A DNA stretch of 64,000 nt from Archaeoglobi archaeon JdFR-42 (GCA_002010305.1 MTND01000027.1:154369-218368); one strand, 5' to 3'. Positions 35,086 to 43,510 are shown, numbered from the stretch's first letter. Translations and numbers: made by a program. Notes: generated from the sequence alone by a model not told the origin.

Positions 35086-35362
35086 TAGAAATGTCCAGCT
35101 CAAGAGAATCCATACTATCCATGAACTTCTTTGATTTTTTCAAAACTTCCAGTCCTTTTTTCGAAGTCTTATATATGGCCTGATCTTTCCCCTTTTTTAT
35201 TATCAGACCCTCAGATATCAACATGTCAAGATATCTTGATGCCTCTTTAAAATTCAGATTTGCTTCATATACTACTCTGGTTTTATTAGCTCCATTGATT
35301 GATATCTCTAATATTTTGAGGATTATTACAAATTTACTCCTTCTTTTCATCATTCCCCCCAT
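35075..35362 (-). CDS. Small winged-helix DNA-binding protein
   Basis: A 95-residue archaeal wHTH of the COG3432 type. KFVIILKILEISINGANKTRVVYEANLNFKEASRYLDMLI forms the three-helix core, and GLIIKKGKDQAIYKTSKKG forms the wing, followed by a C-terminal helix likely used for dimerisation. Starts at 35362, 35353 or 35350 are all possible because a G-run and two ATGs follow each other. It is the last minus-strand gene of the DUF1102/SipW locus, 30 bp after the DUF5305 gene, so it may regulate that locus. The palindromic repeats at its 3' end are possible binding sites. Confidence 0.8.
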   Translation of the reverse strand: MGGMMKRRSKFVIILKILEISINGANKTRVVYEANLNFKEASRYLDMLISEGLIIKKGKDQAIYKTSKKGLEVLKKSKKFMDSMDSLELDISKML

Positions 35363-35392
35363 TGAAACTGACTATTTGGTAGATATATCCTC

Positions 35393-36427
35393 TCATGCTG
35401 ATTTATTTTTGCTATAACCAGCTCGAAACATATATACTACATTTCCGTCTATTACTTTATAATCAGTACTCCCATTAATATGGATGATGGGTTTACCAAT
35501 GTCCTCAGCAACTTTTATTAAATCCTCAAAGGAGTTTACCAGTATCTCAGTTCCTTTCTCTTTCTGGCCTGATGACTTCACAATCCATGATCGGTACTTA
35601 GTGTTTATATTGTCTAGTGTGTTCTCAACAGTTGTTTTCCTCACCATAAGGTTGAACCCTGAGAACGCAAGCATAACCAGAGAGACTGCCAGTCCACCAA
35701 GACCCACTTTCCTAAGAGAACCAACTCCTATCTGGATTCCCATGAGGTTTACTAGGTTCTCTACATATTGCCTATTCTTTTTAACTATCCATTGTTTTTC
35801 CTCTTTCGGGTTGTTCACTTCTAGAATTTTTCCCAGTTTAAGAGATGATTTATGAATGATAGCTTCAGTGATCGGATTTCCATCAACATCTCCTTCAAGT
35901 TTTATTTTGGCAATGAAAGCTATACTACGGGTAGGTTCCTTTACTCCTGTTTCGCCTTCTATTTTGCTAAAAACCTGGTTAATCTCAGATAGATTAACCG
36001 GGAAAGTTGTTCTGACTCCTCCATCTTCCATAGAAAAAATTCCCGAATCAGAAAAGGGTAACTCATATGTCCATAGTGGAGACTCATATCTACCCTCAAC
36101 CAAAAGTGCTGAAATCACATACTCGCCCCGATAGCTACTGTTTCTAGGCATATCTGAAGAAAAAGAGTAAGTAACATTCATAGATTTTACCAGCTTCTGA
36201 AATATTTTTCCATCTTCACTAGTGATAGTTTTTTCAGGATAAAGAATGTTCGGATGTAGCTCTGCCATATATACAAAAGAGCTTCTAGTAGTGTATCCCA
36301 GTATATTTTCCTCAACAGTATATAAAGGCTTTGAATAACTAGCCCATAATAGAAATGCAGAGAGGAGAAGGAGTACAACTCCAATGACTGTAATGACTTT
36401 TAATATAATTACTCTGTTAGAGATCAT
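35393..36427 (-). CDS. DUF5305-like membrane-anchored extracellular protein
   Basis: The N-terminal helix (ILKVITVIGVVLLLLSAFLLWASY) is followed by YTVEENILGYTTRSSFVYMAELHPNILYP, the characteristic opening of DUF5305-type proteins, a beta-rich extracellular domain to residue ~230, and a second helix (VGLGGLAVSLVMLAFSGF) before a ~90-residue cytoplasmic tail. I assign DUF5305 from memory of the motif. Such proteins occur beside SipW-like peptidases and DUF1102 proteins in other Euryarchaeota. ATG 36427 has GGGGGTGG 7 nt upstream and is preferred to 36451. The 150-bp space upstream contains TATA-like ACTATATATAGT. Confidence 0.72.
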   Translation of the reverse strand: MISNRVIILKVITVIGVVLLLLSAFLLWASYSKPLYTVEENILGYTTRSSFVYMAELHPNILYPEKTITSEDGKIFQKLVKSMNVTYSFSSDMPRNSSYRGEYVISALLVEGRYESPLWTYELPFSDSGIFSMEDGGVRTTFPVNLSEINQVFSKIEGETGVKEPTRSIAFIAKIKLEGDVDGNPITEAIIHKSSLKLGKILEVNNPKEEKQWIVKKNRQYVENLVNLMGIQIGVGSLRKVGLGGLAVSLVMLAFSGFNLMVRKTTVENTLDNINTKYRSWIVKSSGQKEKGTEILVNSFEDLIKVAEDIGKPIIHINGSTDYKVIDGNVVYMFRAGYSKNKSA

Positions 36428-36601
36428 TTCCCTTCCACCCCCTAGGTTCATTAAACTTTACAAACCTTCTAAGAGTATCTTCTGAGATCTCATCATTATG
36501 ACTGATACTATATATAGTTATAGCTCATTTTATAACATATTCGATTTGAACATATATTGTTATAGAACCATAAGATACATACCTATATAACCAACTTATA
36601 G

Positions 36602-37549
36602 CTACTTATCACATCCATCATCGTTCTCATTTTCATGGACTTCGATACAGATTTTGTTACTTTTCATGTCTTCTATGCTGTAATGTTTACCATAGATGTC
36701 AAAACCTTTAACCTCAGCCCCCTCATTTAAACAATAATCTCCTGGTGAGGTGAAACCACACTTTTTCATCCCGTGTCCTACTTCCTTCTCCCTAGTCTCA
36801 ATCACCATATCTAGATATGCTCCTTCTCCAGATACAAGATCAAGAGTCCAAGTTATATGAGTTGAGCTACCATGAGTTTCTGAATCCGTTGAACCTTTAG
36901 ATGGTGAGAGAGAGATAAGTTCCAGTTCTCCAGGAATGACATCCTTTATCTCAATATCTGTCATGTCAACCATCCCTGAATTATTCACATATAATCTCAA
37001 GCCCCATTCATAGCTTGTATTAGTATGGAGGTCTTCAGTCTCTCCATATAGAAGTTCTTTCCGCAGATCCAGATTAGGATCTATAACCCGTATCTCGAGG
37101 GGACAGTCGGATGTGTTAACTTCTGCTTCTCCATCACTCCACTCAGATACAATTCTAAAATATGCATAATAAGTCCCTGCTACAGCATTCTCTCCAGCTT
37201 CAACCTCACCATAAATATCCTCGGTCTCTCCAGGTAACAGGGTAAATGAGTCTGGTGAGATATCGGATATACTCAGATCAGTTTGTGGGCCACTCCAACC
37301 CTCAAAAAAGATTTCCATATCCATGGTTCTGTTCATTTTGTTTCCGATTACTACCAGCTCTCCATAAGTAGAATCATCAATTAACACTGTTAGGTTTCCA
37401 CCTTCAAAAGAAATAAAGGCGTTTTCACATGGAGCAACATATACAAGAGAACTTCTTTCGGTCATATACCATGCAAAATCTGAGTTTATTCCCGCAAACC
37501 CTCCAGATATCCCGGCAAAAAGTATAATCATCAGCAGATATTTTTTCAT
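36602..37549 (-). CDS. Secreted DUF1102/TasA-like protein with a DUF11-type domain
   Basis: A signal peptide (YLLMIILFAGISGGFAG) leads into NSDFAWYMTERSSLVYV, which matches the mature N-termini of the two DUF1102 proteins encoded upstream (GADFASYDAQR, GADFADYTASR). A second beta domain (residues ~150-290) is of DUF11/repeat type (YVNNSGMVDMTDIEIKDVIPGEL). Cys residues occur in pairs (KKCGF, DYCLN, ICIE, GCDK). Length is 316 residues. The gene starts at ATG 37549 with AGGTGGT before it and overlaps the peptidase stop by 4 nt. It could be a minor, capping or anchoring subunit of the fibre proposed for this locus. Confidence 0.7.
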   Translation of the reverse strand: MKKYLLMIILFAGISGGFAGINSDFAWYMTERSSLVYVAPCENAFISFEGGNLTVLIDDSTYGELVVIGNKMNRTMDMEIFFEGWSGPQTDLSISDISPDSFTLLPGETEDIYGEVEAGENAVAGTYYAYFRIVSEWSDGEAEVNTSDCPLEIRVIDPNLDLRKELLYGETEDLHTNTSYEWGLRLYVNNSGMVDMTDIEIKDVIPGELELISLSPSKGSTDSETHGSSTHITWTLDLVSGEGAYLDMVIETREKEVGHGMKKCGFTSPGDYCLNEGAEVKGFDIYGKHYSIEDMKSNKICIEVHENENDDGCDK

Positions 37550-38631
37550 CCTGACCACCTTAACATTCCCATAAACTGTTTTCTCATCCTTCTCCTCATT
37601 CTGATTATGCTAGCCAGCCTCCACCGATATATCTCATCCCTTCCAAGTACACCGTAGGCTAAAAACAAACCAGCCAGAACAACCAGATCAACCACCAACA
37701 CTGGCAGATACTCATGCATAGCTGCCAGTCTATCAAGTACTGCAAGAGGGGTTAGTGGGAGGTATCGATACACCATAACTTCTTCTATATGAAGCCTAGT
37801 ATCGTCTGGTGCGTGTATTGTCACTTCAACATCTTTAGATTCCCCAGACTTCAGGAAAAACCCCGATGGAGAATTAAGCTCTAGATTTCTAGCTTTTTCT
37901 ACATTCAATATGACATATACTGGATAGAGAGCATTATTCTCTACTTGAAAACTTCGTTCAAATACTGCTCCTGGAGCAACCCATTCGGGCCTAAGCCCTG
38001 CAGCTGAGGTGGTTCCATACTGAATAATCTCTCTGTCAAAGGAACTTACCATGGTGAATGTCAAGACGGCGACCACAATTAGGGCAAATATTGAATAGAT
38101 TTGGAGGAATCGTACTTTTATAAACCTTTTTCTCCGCTTCTTTGTTCTTAATTTATCCTCTCCGATTGCCATCAAGTACATACCAGTAATAAATAAAATT
38201 GTAGAAATGAAAATCTTTTTCTCAACTCCAGAAAGGGACAGATACTTTCCAGCTCCTTTGAGAAGGATTGGTGAGTCCATGAATTCGATTACCTTACCTG
38301 CTATATCTTTCCTCATCACAATTTTTCCGCCACCAATCTGGTCAGTAGCCACATTAGCATCACCTTTGGTAATGTACCCACCTTCAGTAACACCAACAAT
38401 CCGATGGCAGATCCATTCGTCTCCAGCCTTAAAGACTATAATATCTCCAATCTGATAATCCCTGGCCAGAGGGTTAATAATAAAAGCATCATATCTGCTG
38501 ATAGTCGGCTCCATACTATCTGAATACACGTAAGCAAATATCACGGGCCTGTTGAATATTGCCCCCACTAAAGATACAAGGGCCAACAGAATTATTCCGG
38601 TTACTACTATATTTACAAGGATTTTTTTCAT
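37546..38631 (-). CDS. SipW-like signal peptidase I with C-terminal membrane/Ig extension
   Basis: Archaeal/ER-type signal peptidase: the catalytic Ser is in YVYSDSMEPTI, the His that replaces the bacterial Lys is in ICHRIVG, and the acidic box is ITKGDAN. Residues ~1-130 are the peptidase. Two more helices (FISTILFITGMYLMAIG, IYSIFALIVVAVLTFTMV), a ~100-residue beta-sandwich and a final helix (VVDLVVLAGLFLAYGVL) follow. The fused extracellular domain is absent from housekeeping peptidases. SipW processes TasA in Bacillus, so this enzyme probably processes the DUF1102 proteins around it. Confidence 0.88.
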   Translation of the reverse strand: MKKILVNIVVTGIILLALVSLVGAIFNRPVIFAYVYSDSMEPTISRYDAFIINPLARDYQIGDIIVFKAGDEWICHRIVGVTEGGYITKGDANVATDQIGGGKIVMRKDIAGKVIEFMDSPILLKGAGKYLSLSGVEKKIFISTILFITGMYLMAIGEDKLRTKKRRKRFIKVRFLQIYSIFALIVVAVLTFTMVSSFDREIIQYGTTSAAGLRPEWVAPGAVFERSFQVENNALYPVYVILNVEKARNLELNSPSGFFLKSGESKDVEVTIHAPDDTRLHIEEVMVYRYLPLTPLAVLDRLAAMHEYLPVLVVDLVVLAGLFLAYGVLGRDEIYRWRLASIIRMRRRMRKQFMGMLRWSG

Positions 38632-38660
38632 TTTCTTACCTTTTATTTAGTTTTTTATTA

Positions 38661-39152
38661 TTATGTTGGCTGGGTGACACTAATACTGACAATATCTTCA
38701 ATTAAATCCCCGGCAGAATATTCAGAAGTGTCTATCACCATGCCTATGTTAGCCTCTTCACCGGGGCTCAATATGAACGTGATAATATTAGAGGCTGTAT
38801 TTGAACTGGAATGAGAAATATCACCGGGAGAGTACAGCAGGACCCCTGCTTCCTGCACACTCACCGTAAACTCATACACTCCCGAGCTATTATTTACGTT
38901 CTTCACACTAAACAAACTATCTATTACATGTATCGAGTCCGGGGCAACTCCACCATCATACAGAGGGTTTTCAGGAGTTATGTTTATTTCCAGCTTTCCA
39001 GAATCATTAATATAAGAATAAGGGGAGTTGGGTATCAATTCATAGATGAGATTAACATCTCCATCTCCCTGAGTATACACACCCGTTCCCGTTAATAGTA
39101 TCAGGATAATCAATACAATGACAAATATTGTCGTTAACCCTTTTTTATACAT
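38661..39152 (-). CDS. Divergent DUF1102/TasA-like secreted protein
   Basis: An N-terminal hydrophobic segment (LTTIFVIVLIILILLTGTGVY) is followed by a ~130-residue beta domain. YSYINDSGKLEINITPENP...GVAPDSIHVIDSLFSVKN aligns in order with YAYITSDGVMTIDLSTNNP...GVSPDTHYNFDNVFYVSN of the next paralogue, so it is a third family member that lacks the DFAxY start. ATG 39152 has GGGTG 5 nt upstream; the track start at 39164 does not. It lies 30 nt upstream of the peptidase start, suggesting joint transcription. The gap between it and the next paralogue upstream holds a terminator. Confidence 0.68.
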   Translation of the reverse strand: MYKKGLTTIFVIVLIILILLTGTGVYTQGDGDVNLIYELIPNSPYSYINDSGKLEINITPENPLYDGGVAPDSIHVIDSLFSVKNVNNSSGVYEFTVSVQEAGVLLYSPGDISHSSSNTASNIITFILSPGEEANIGMVIDTSEYSAGDLIEDIVSISVTQPT

Positions 39153-39255
39153 TTTTACACCCATTCTAGATATTTTTTACTGATTGAGAAAATTTTGTTA
39201 AATCGACGATCTTGATTGATTCTGAATTTAATCCTATCACTCAATATCTATCACT

Positions 39256-39284
39256 CCTCCACTAAAAAAAATAAAAAATGGAGG
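39256..39284 (-). terminator. U-rich terminator after DUF1102 gene pair
   Basis: On the minus strand, 3 nt after the stop codon, CCTCCA and TGGAGG (6-bp perfect arms) flank TTTTTTATTTTTTTTAG. A poly-U tract of this kind ends transcription in archaea and would separate the two DUF1102 genes from the peptidase genes. Confidence 0.65.
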
Positions 39285-39287
39285 TAC

Positions 39288-39839
39288 TCAGGTGCTTGGC
39301 CATGCATTTATTGTCAAAGAGCCGGAAACCGAGTCAGGCGCACTCATACCGGTAGTATTGATGTCCAGTCCTACACCAACCTGTTCCCCTGGATCAACTG
39401 TAAAGTATATCTCTGTGGATGAAGTGCTTGAATTCACGTGACCATACCACTCATCTGGAGTATATAGCGCTATATGTGTCCCTGAAACCACTATTTGCAC
39501 ATCAATTGAGACGTTATCCCACAGACCATTGGATACATAGAACACATTGTCGAAGTTGTAGTGAGTGTCCGGACTTACACCAAGTCCCCACCATCCGGGG
39601 TTAAGACTTTCATTTTGATAGTTGGGGTTGTTTGTTGAGAGATCAATCGTCATAACTCCATCGGATGTAATATATGCATAATACTGGCCTGGAGTGAGGT
39701 CTATGAACTCCTGGTCATCTGCAACCACTGCCACTGTAAAATTCCTCTGTGCATCATAGCTGGCAAAATCAGCTCCAGTGCCAATGAAGGCAATAGTACC
39801 GATTGCAATCAGCATTAATACCATCAGTTTAGTTTTCAT
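39288..39839 (-). CDS. DUF1102-family (TasA/camelysin-like) secreted protein, copy A
   Basis: Signal peptide (LMVLMLIAIGTIAFIGTGA) with likely SipW cleavage before DFASYDAQRNFTVAVVADD, then an all-beta domain of ~155 residues ending LTINAWPST. The VAVVADDQEFIDLTP and NNPNYQNESLNPGWWG blocks are shared with copy B. There are no Cys residues and several N-x-S/T sequons (NES, NVS, NSS, NTT), suggesting surface glycosylation. GGAGGGTGAT 5 nt before ATG 39839 predicts high expression. A strong terminator follows. DUF1102 is assigned from memory. Candidate major fibre or matrix subunit. Confidence 0.75.
   Translation of the reverse strand: MKTKLMVLMLIAIGTIAFIGTGADFASYDAQRNFTVAVVADDQEFIDLTPGQYYAYITSDGVMTIDLSTNNPNYQNESLNPGWWGLGVSPDTHYNFDNVFYVSNGLWDNVSIDVQIVVSGTHIALYTPDEWYGHVNSSTSSTEIYFTVDPGEQVGVGLDINTTGMSAPDSVSGSLTINAWPST
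39585..39634 (+). repeat. 50-bp exact repeat, copy 1 (within DUF1102 gene A)
   Basis: Identical base for base to 40158-40207 (573 bp apart, direct orientation). It encodes the NNPNYQNESLNPGWWG block. Flanking bases differ at once on both sides. Confidence 0.9.
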
Positions 39840-39845
39840 CAGTCA

Positions 39846-40412
39846 TCACCCTCCATTATCAGCTGGCTCTGCATGAATGGTCAGTGTGCCGTTAAGCCAG
39901 TCACCTGCATCATTGGCCCATCCCATTAGATGCATTCCTACAGATACCTCTCCTCCTGGATACACGTAAAAGCTAATTTCTTGCAAAGCTGAGTCAGAGG
40001 ACCATGCACCTTCAAGTGATTCTTCATTGTGGGTGTAAAGTTCAACAAAAGGATTGCTAGAACTTATCGTTACAAGGATTGTGACGTTATCCCATAGGTC
40101 ATTGGATACGTTGAACACATCATTAAAGTTGTATCTTGAATCAGGGCTTATACCGATTCCCCACCATCCGGGGTTAAGACTTTCATTTTGATAGTTGGGG
40201 TTGTTTGCGCTGAAATCAATCACTAGAACTCCTCTGTCATCTATATACGCATAGGGTTGCATTGGAGTGAGATCAATTAACTCCTGATCGTCTGCAACTA
40301 CTGCTATGTGAGCACTTCGAGATGCTGTATAGTCTGCAAAATCAGCTCCTACACCGAGCACCATCAGTATCCCCAGAGCGACCATTATTGCTCCTAACAT
40401 TTTCATTTTCAT
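39846..40412 (-). CDS. DUF1102-family (TasA/camelysin-like) secreted protein, copy B
   Basis: Tandem paralogue of copy A, 6 nt upstream of it in the same transcript. Signal peptide (MLGAIMVALGILMVLGVGA), mature start DFADYTASRSAHIAVVADD, and the same beta domain ending LTIHAEP. Loops differ, with a more acidic central segment (THNEESLEGAW). The track's GTG 40424 is inside GAGGTGA; ATG 40412 is the likely start. As in copy A there are no Cys. Two similar, probably abundant secreted subunits next to a dedicated peptidase suggest a heteropolymeric fibre or S-layer-associated coat. Confidence 0.75.
   Translation of the reverse strand: MKMKMLGAIMVALGILMVLGVGADFADYTASRSAHIAVVADDQELIDLTPMQPYAYIDDRGVLVIDFSANNPNYQNESLNPGWWGIGISPDSRYNFNDVFNVSNDLWDNVTILVTISSSNPFVELYTHNEESLEGAWSSDSALQEISFYVYPGGEVSVGMHLMGWANDAGDWLNGTLTIHAEPADNGG
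40158..40207 (+). repeat. 50-bp exact repeat, copy 2 (within DUF1102 gene B)
   Basis: Second copy of the block at 39585-39634. Exact identity includes wobble positions, while the rest of the two genes has diverged. Confidence 0.9.
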
Positions 40413-40600
40413 TTTTCCTTTCACCTCATTTTTTCTGTTTTAAATGCATGATCATCATAAATCCAATGCTACATAGTTAATAGCCAACTAATTTAGAGCT
40501 ATTCAGCCATTAACTCATAGATAGTGAGATGTTACTCTCTGATAATGACCAATTGCTCAGATACACCACATAAGGTAATGGTATGTTACCCTTCAACCAT

Positions 40601-41074
40601 TCACATCTTCTCAAGGAATGATGAAGTTGTTCTCGCCTGTATTACCGAATGAGCAGCAGAACTCATGAAGAATATGGATGACACTACAATTGCCCACATC
40701 TCTCCCAGAAACAGACTGGACAACAGCATGATAGAAGACAAACCGAGGTAATAATAACTCCAAGGTATATTCCCTGATTCCACAGCCTCAAGATACAGCT
40801 TCATATCAGGAGAAGTATGGAGGAGTACAACGTTACCGTTGGAATCCATTTTTATAACACCCGATCTCTCAAGCTTGGGAATGTGTGTTTGAATAAGACT
40901 TACATATATGCTTTTTCTACCTTTGGATGTTGTACAGCCCTCTAATTCACTCATATAGGCCAAGATATCTTTTAAGCTTCCTTCACCCCCATTATTCATC
41001 AGGTATTTAATTAGATTCCTCCTTCGTCTGTTAGCGAGGAGGTAATGAATACCTTCATCTTTCATCCCGCCCAT
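40601..41074 (-). CDS. DUF7344-like winged-helix protein with two membrane helices
   Basis: Residues ~1-95 form a wHTH (HYLLANRRRRNLIKYLMNN, then KSIYVSLIQTHIPKLERSGVI, a pattern I associate with haloarchaeal DUF7344 regulators). Residues ~105-145 form two hydrophobic helices (WSYYYLGLSSIMLLSSLF, MWAIVVSSIFFMSSAA). A membrane-tethered DNA-binding protein could report envelope state. It lies ~190 bp upstream of the DUF1102 pair on the same strand and is the natural regulator of the locus. The exact start is 41074 or ATG 41065. The region between it and copy B (40413-40600) is non-coding promoter space. Confidence 0.72.
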   Translation of the reverse strand: MGGMKDEGIHYLLANRRRRNLIKYLMNNGGEGSLKDILAYMSELEGCTTSKGRKSIYVSLIQTHIPKLERSGVIKMDSNGNVVLLHTSPDMKLYLEAVESGNIPWSYYYLGLSSIMLLSSLFLGEMWAIVVSSIFFMSSAAHSVIQARTTSSFLEKM

Positions 41075-41175
41075 AGCAAAATAAGTTCTTATGTGATTAA
41101 ATATAAAGAATGTAACGAAATTAGGTTCAGGGGGATTTTTTCTGAGAAGATGACAGAAGGCTACATACTGATTAG

Positions 41176-41808
41176 TTATCCTATTTTGACCACCTTCTTT
41201 ATATACTCTGGAGAGATCTCTTCAGATAAGCAAATATCCTCTGTTGCCTGAATAATGGTGATTCCGTCTTCTCTTGCTTTTTTCGCATCTATCTCTAGTA
41301 TTATAGGCCTCTCTGTTCTCAACTTAGCAACCTCTATGCTCTTCTCAAGAGTTGTTGAAAGGTGAACATATCTCTGTCTTACTGGTTTGATTCCAACTTC
41401 CAGCAATCTGTCTGCTTCCTCCTCACTTGTCCCATAATACAGGACTTCATGATTACACTCAGGAAAATCCAGATCAACTTTGATAGAATGACCATATCTA
41501 GCTCGAATTTTATCATCAGTCAGCTCGTATCTTCCTTTAACATCAGATTTTAAGAGAGCAAGGACATGCCACTTACTGGCCCACGAATATTTTCTCCTGA
41601 CAACTCTCATTAACTCTTCAAAAGATACCCATCCTCTTTCGTCTATATCTAATTTCAACTTGTCGGGAAAATGTCTTAACGCTCCAGAAATGAATTTTCC
41701 AAGCCTTGTTGTCCGTTCTTCCGACATGATTACCTCGCCAGCCATACCACATTCACATCTTTCTCCCCTATAATATCCATGTTCAGGACAGAATCTGATT
41801 TCTTCCAT
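41176..41808 (-). CDS. kptA: RNA 2'-phosphotransferase KptA/Tpt1
   Basis: Transfers an internal 2'-phosphate from RNA to NAD+, as in tRNA splicing repair. Core motifs are LGKFISGALRHFPDKLKLD (catalytic Arg-His), WVSFEELM, RARYGHSIKVD and YYGTSEEEADRLLEVGIKPVRQRYVHLS. An N-terminal ~25-residue zinc ribbon (CPEHG...CECG) precedes the fold, as in many archaeal members. The start at 41808 has GGGGTGAT just upstream, overlapping the SufS stop, so the two are cotranscribed. Confidence 0.93.
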   Translation of the reverse strand: MEEIRFCPEHGYYRGERCECGMAGEVIMSEERTTRLGKFISGALRHFPDKLKLDIDERGWVSFEELMRVVRRKYSWASKWHVLALLKSDVKGRYELTDDKIRARYGHSIKVDLDFPECNHEVLYYGTSEEEADRLLEVGIKPVRQRYVHLSTTLEKSIEVAKLRTERPIILEIDAKKAREDGITIIQATEDICLSEEISPEYIKKVVKIG

Positions 41809-41813
41809 TCACA

Positions 41814-42989
41814 TCACCCCATATTGGATGCAATGTTCTCCACACCTTCAATAAGCTGATCAACCTCATATTTTGAATTGTAAACCGCTACAGAAGCCCT
41901 TACAGATCCCTCAGTTTTTAGAATTTTAAAGAGGGGCATGGCACAATGATGCCCACTCCGGACACATATATTAAAAACTTCATCCAGAATGATCGCCACA
42001 TCATGAGGATGTATTCCACGTATATTAAATGGAACTACTCCTGTAGTTCCACTCCCATATACTGTAACACCCTCTATCTCCTGCAAACCTTTTCGAATGC
42101 GATCTCCAAGTTCTCGTTCCCACTTTTCTATTTTTTTCACACCTATAGATTTCACATACTCTATGGCTTTACCCAGTCCTATAACCCCCGGAATGTTTGG
42201 AGTCCCTGGTTCGAAACAGTAAGGTGGATCTTCAAAGACCACTTTATTCACGGTAACACTTTTAACAGCTCCTCCCCCAAATATCGATGGTTCTAGAATT
42301 TCAGGGTCACTGACATATAATGCTCCTGTACCCTGAGGGCCAAGTAATCCTTTATGACCAGAGATGGCCATGAAATCACACTTCAATTTCTTAACGTTCA
42401 CTTCCATATGACCTACTGACTGAGCACCATCCACCACAGTCAACGCCCCATAATCGGCGGCTAGATTTACCAGACTTTCAACATCCTGAATGGTCCCAAA
42501 TACATTGGACACATGAGTAAAAGCCACAACCTTTGTATTTTCTCTGATACTGGCTTCAAAGCTTTTAACAGAAAGCATACCATGAGTTGATGGTTCAACA
42601 ATTGAAACTTCGATACCCTTTCTCCGCAAGGAAGTCCATGGAATGAAATTGGAATGATGTTCTAACTGGGTAGTAATAACGTGATCTCCTTTCTTAAATT
42701 CAAGACCATTAGCAACCAGATTCAGAGCTTCTGTGGTATTCTTGGTAAAAACTATCTGTTCAGGAGATGCTCCTAAAAATTTTGCCAGAGTTTCACGGGC
42801 CGTTTCAACCGCTTCTGTGGTTTTTCGAGCAAGGATGTGGGCACCACGCCCATAATTAGCTCCATACTCGTAAAAAAAAGAAATCATCTCTTCTACCACT
42901 GGTTTAGGAGTCTGAGTGGTTGCTGCATTATCCAAGTACACAACTTCTTCAAGAACCGGAAAGTCTTTTCGAATTGATTCTAATTCCAC
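41814..42989 (-). CDS. sufS: Cysteine desulfurase (SufS type)
   Basis: PLP enzyme that takes sulfur from cysteine as persulfide. It shows YLDNAATTQTPKPV, THVSNVFG, GAQSVGH, the PLP Lys in AISGHKGLLGPQG and the active Cys loop in CVRSGHHCAMP. The group II (SufS/CsdA) form is indicated by the RSGHHCA loop. The track start (43031) overlaps the upstream zinc-ribbon gene. GTG 42989, 7 nt after GGAGG and 14 nt past the upstream stop, is preferred and leaves the usual ~391 residues. It could supply sulfur for Fe-S clusters, TusA and the MoaD-like carriers in this window. Confidence 0.93.
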   Translation of the reverse strand: MELESIRKDFPVLEEVVYLDNAATTQTPKPVVEEMISFFYEYGANYGRGAHILARKTTEAVETARETLAKFLGASPEQIVFTKNTTEALNLVANGLEFKKGDHVITTQLEHHSNFIPWTSLRRKGIEVSIVEPSTHGMLSVKSFEASIRENTKVVAFTHVSNVFGTIQDVESLVNLAADYGALTVVDGAQSVGHMEVNVKKLKCDFMAISGHKGLLGPQGTGALYVSDPEILEPSIFGGGAVKSVTVNKVVFEDPPYCFEPGTPNIPGVIGLGKAIEYVKSIGVKKIEKWERELGDRIRKGLQEIEGVTVYGSGTTGVVPFNIRGIHPHDVAIILDEVFNICVRSGHHCAMPLFKILKTEGSVRASVAVYNSKYEVDQLIEGVENIASNMG

Positions 42990-43002
42990 ACTCTTTCCTC
43001 CA

Positions 43003-43191
43003 TCACCTGAAGGTTCCACTAATGGCTTCATTCAACGTTGGATCAGGAGAGTTGTACTCGCATTCGGAACAGATCCACAGACCTATGCCACTAAAAAACT
43101 TCAGAGTTTGTCTCTCACAATTCGGACATTTTTTTATCCTATCTTCATCTTCACTGTGATCCAGAGACTCTATAAAGATCACCTCGCACAT
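43003..43191 (-). CDS. Small zinc-ribbon protein upstream of sufS
   Basis: A 62-residue protein with one zinc ribbon (KKCPNCERQTLKFFSGIGLWICSECEYN; four Cys in CxxC pairs), an acidic N-terminus and a short tail. No named family recognised. Its stop lies 13 nt before the inferred sufS GTG, and the sufS Shine-Dalgarno follows directly, so it is likely the first gene of the sufS-kptA transcript. A minus-strand TATA-like TATAAATAG (near 43228) sits ~35 nt upstream of ATG 43191. A start at an internal GTG is possible. Confidence 0.7.
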   Translation of the reverse strand: MCEVIFIESLDHSEDEDRIKKCPNCERQTLKFFSGIGLWICSECEYNSPDPTLNEAISGTFR

Positions 43192-43238
43192 CCCACCGAC
43201 TGAATCCAGAAACCCACATGATAGTCCACCTATTTATA

Positions 43239-43510
43239 CATTATATATACTGAGGGATGGTATACCGGCATGAGAATCCATACCCTCGAAATATCATGGT
43301 ACACTTATCGCCACACGCATATTAATATTTCCGGTTAATTTCCTGCAATTTATTGTATTTTGCTGGATCCTATCAATTTATTAACGACATAACGTTTTGT
43401 AGATATACAAGACTAGCGGAGTCTCAATTGACCTTGACGGGGTCAGGATGGAGATAGGAGGCACTGGAGAATTACTCGAGACCCCTTATTTTCTTCTGAT
43501 TTTGTTCTCA
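43239..43510 (+). ncRNA. Possible independent small transcript in the sufS-carA gap
   Basis: This 570-bp gap has no convincing gene. TATTATATATAC-like TATA sequence at ~43239-43249 is followed 26 nt later by an ATG that opens only a 22-codon ORF. At 43435-43484 GGGGTC and GACCCC can pair (6 bp) ahead of CTTATTTTCTTCTGATTTTG, a T-rich end. An overlapping TGACC/GGTCA hairpin would compete with that stem. Promoter, structure and terminator together suggest a short RNA, but no known RNA family is recognised. Confidence 0.25.
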
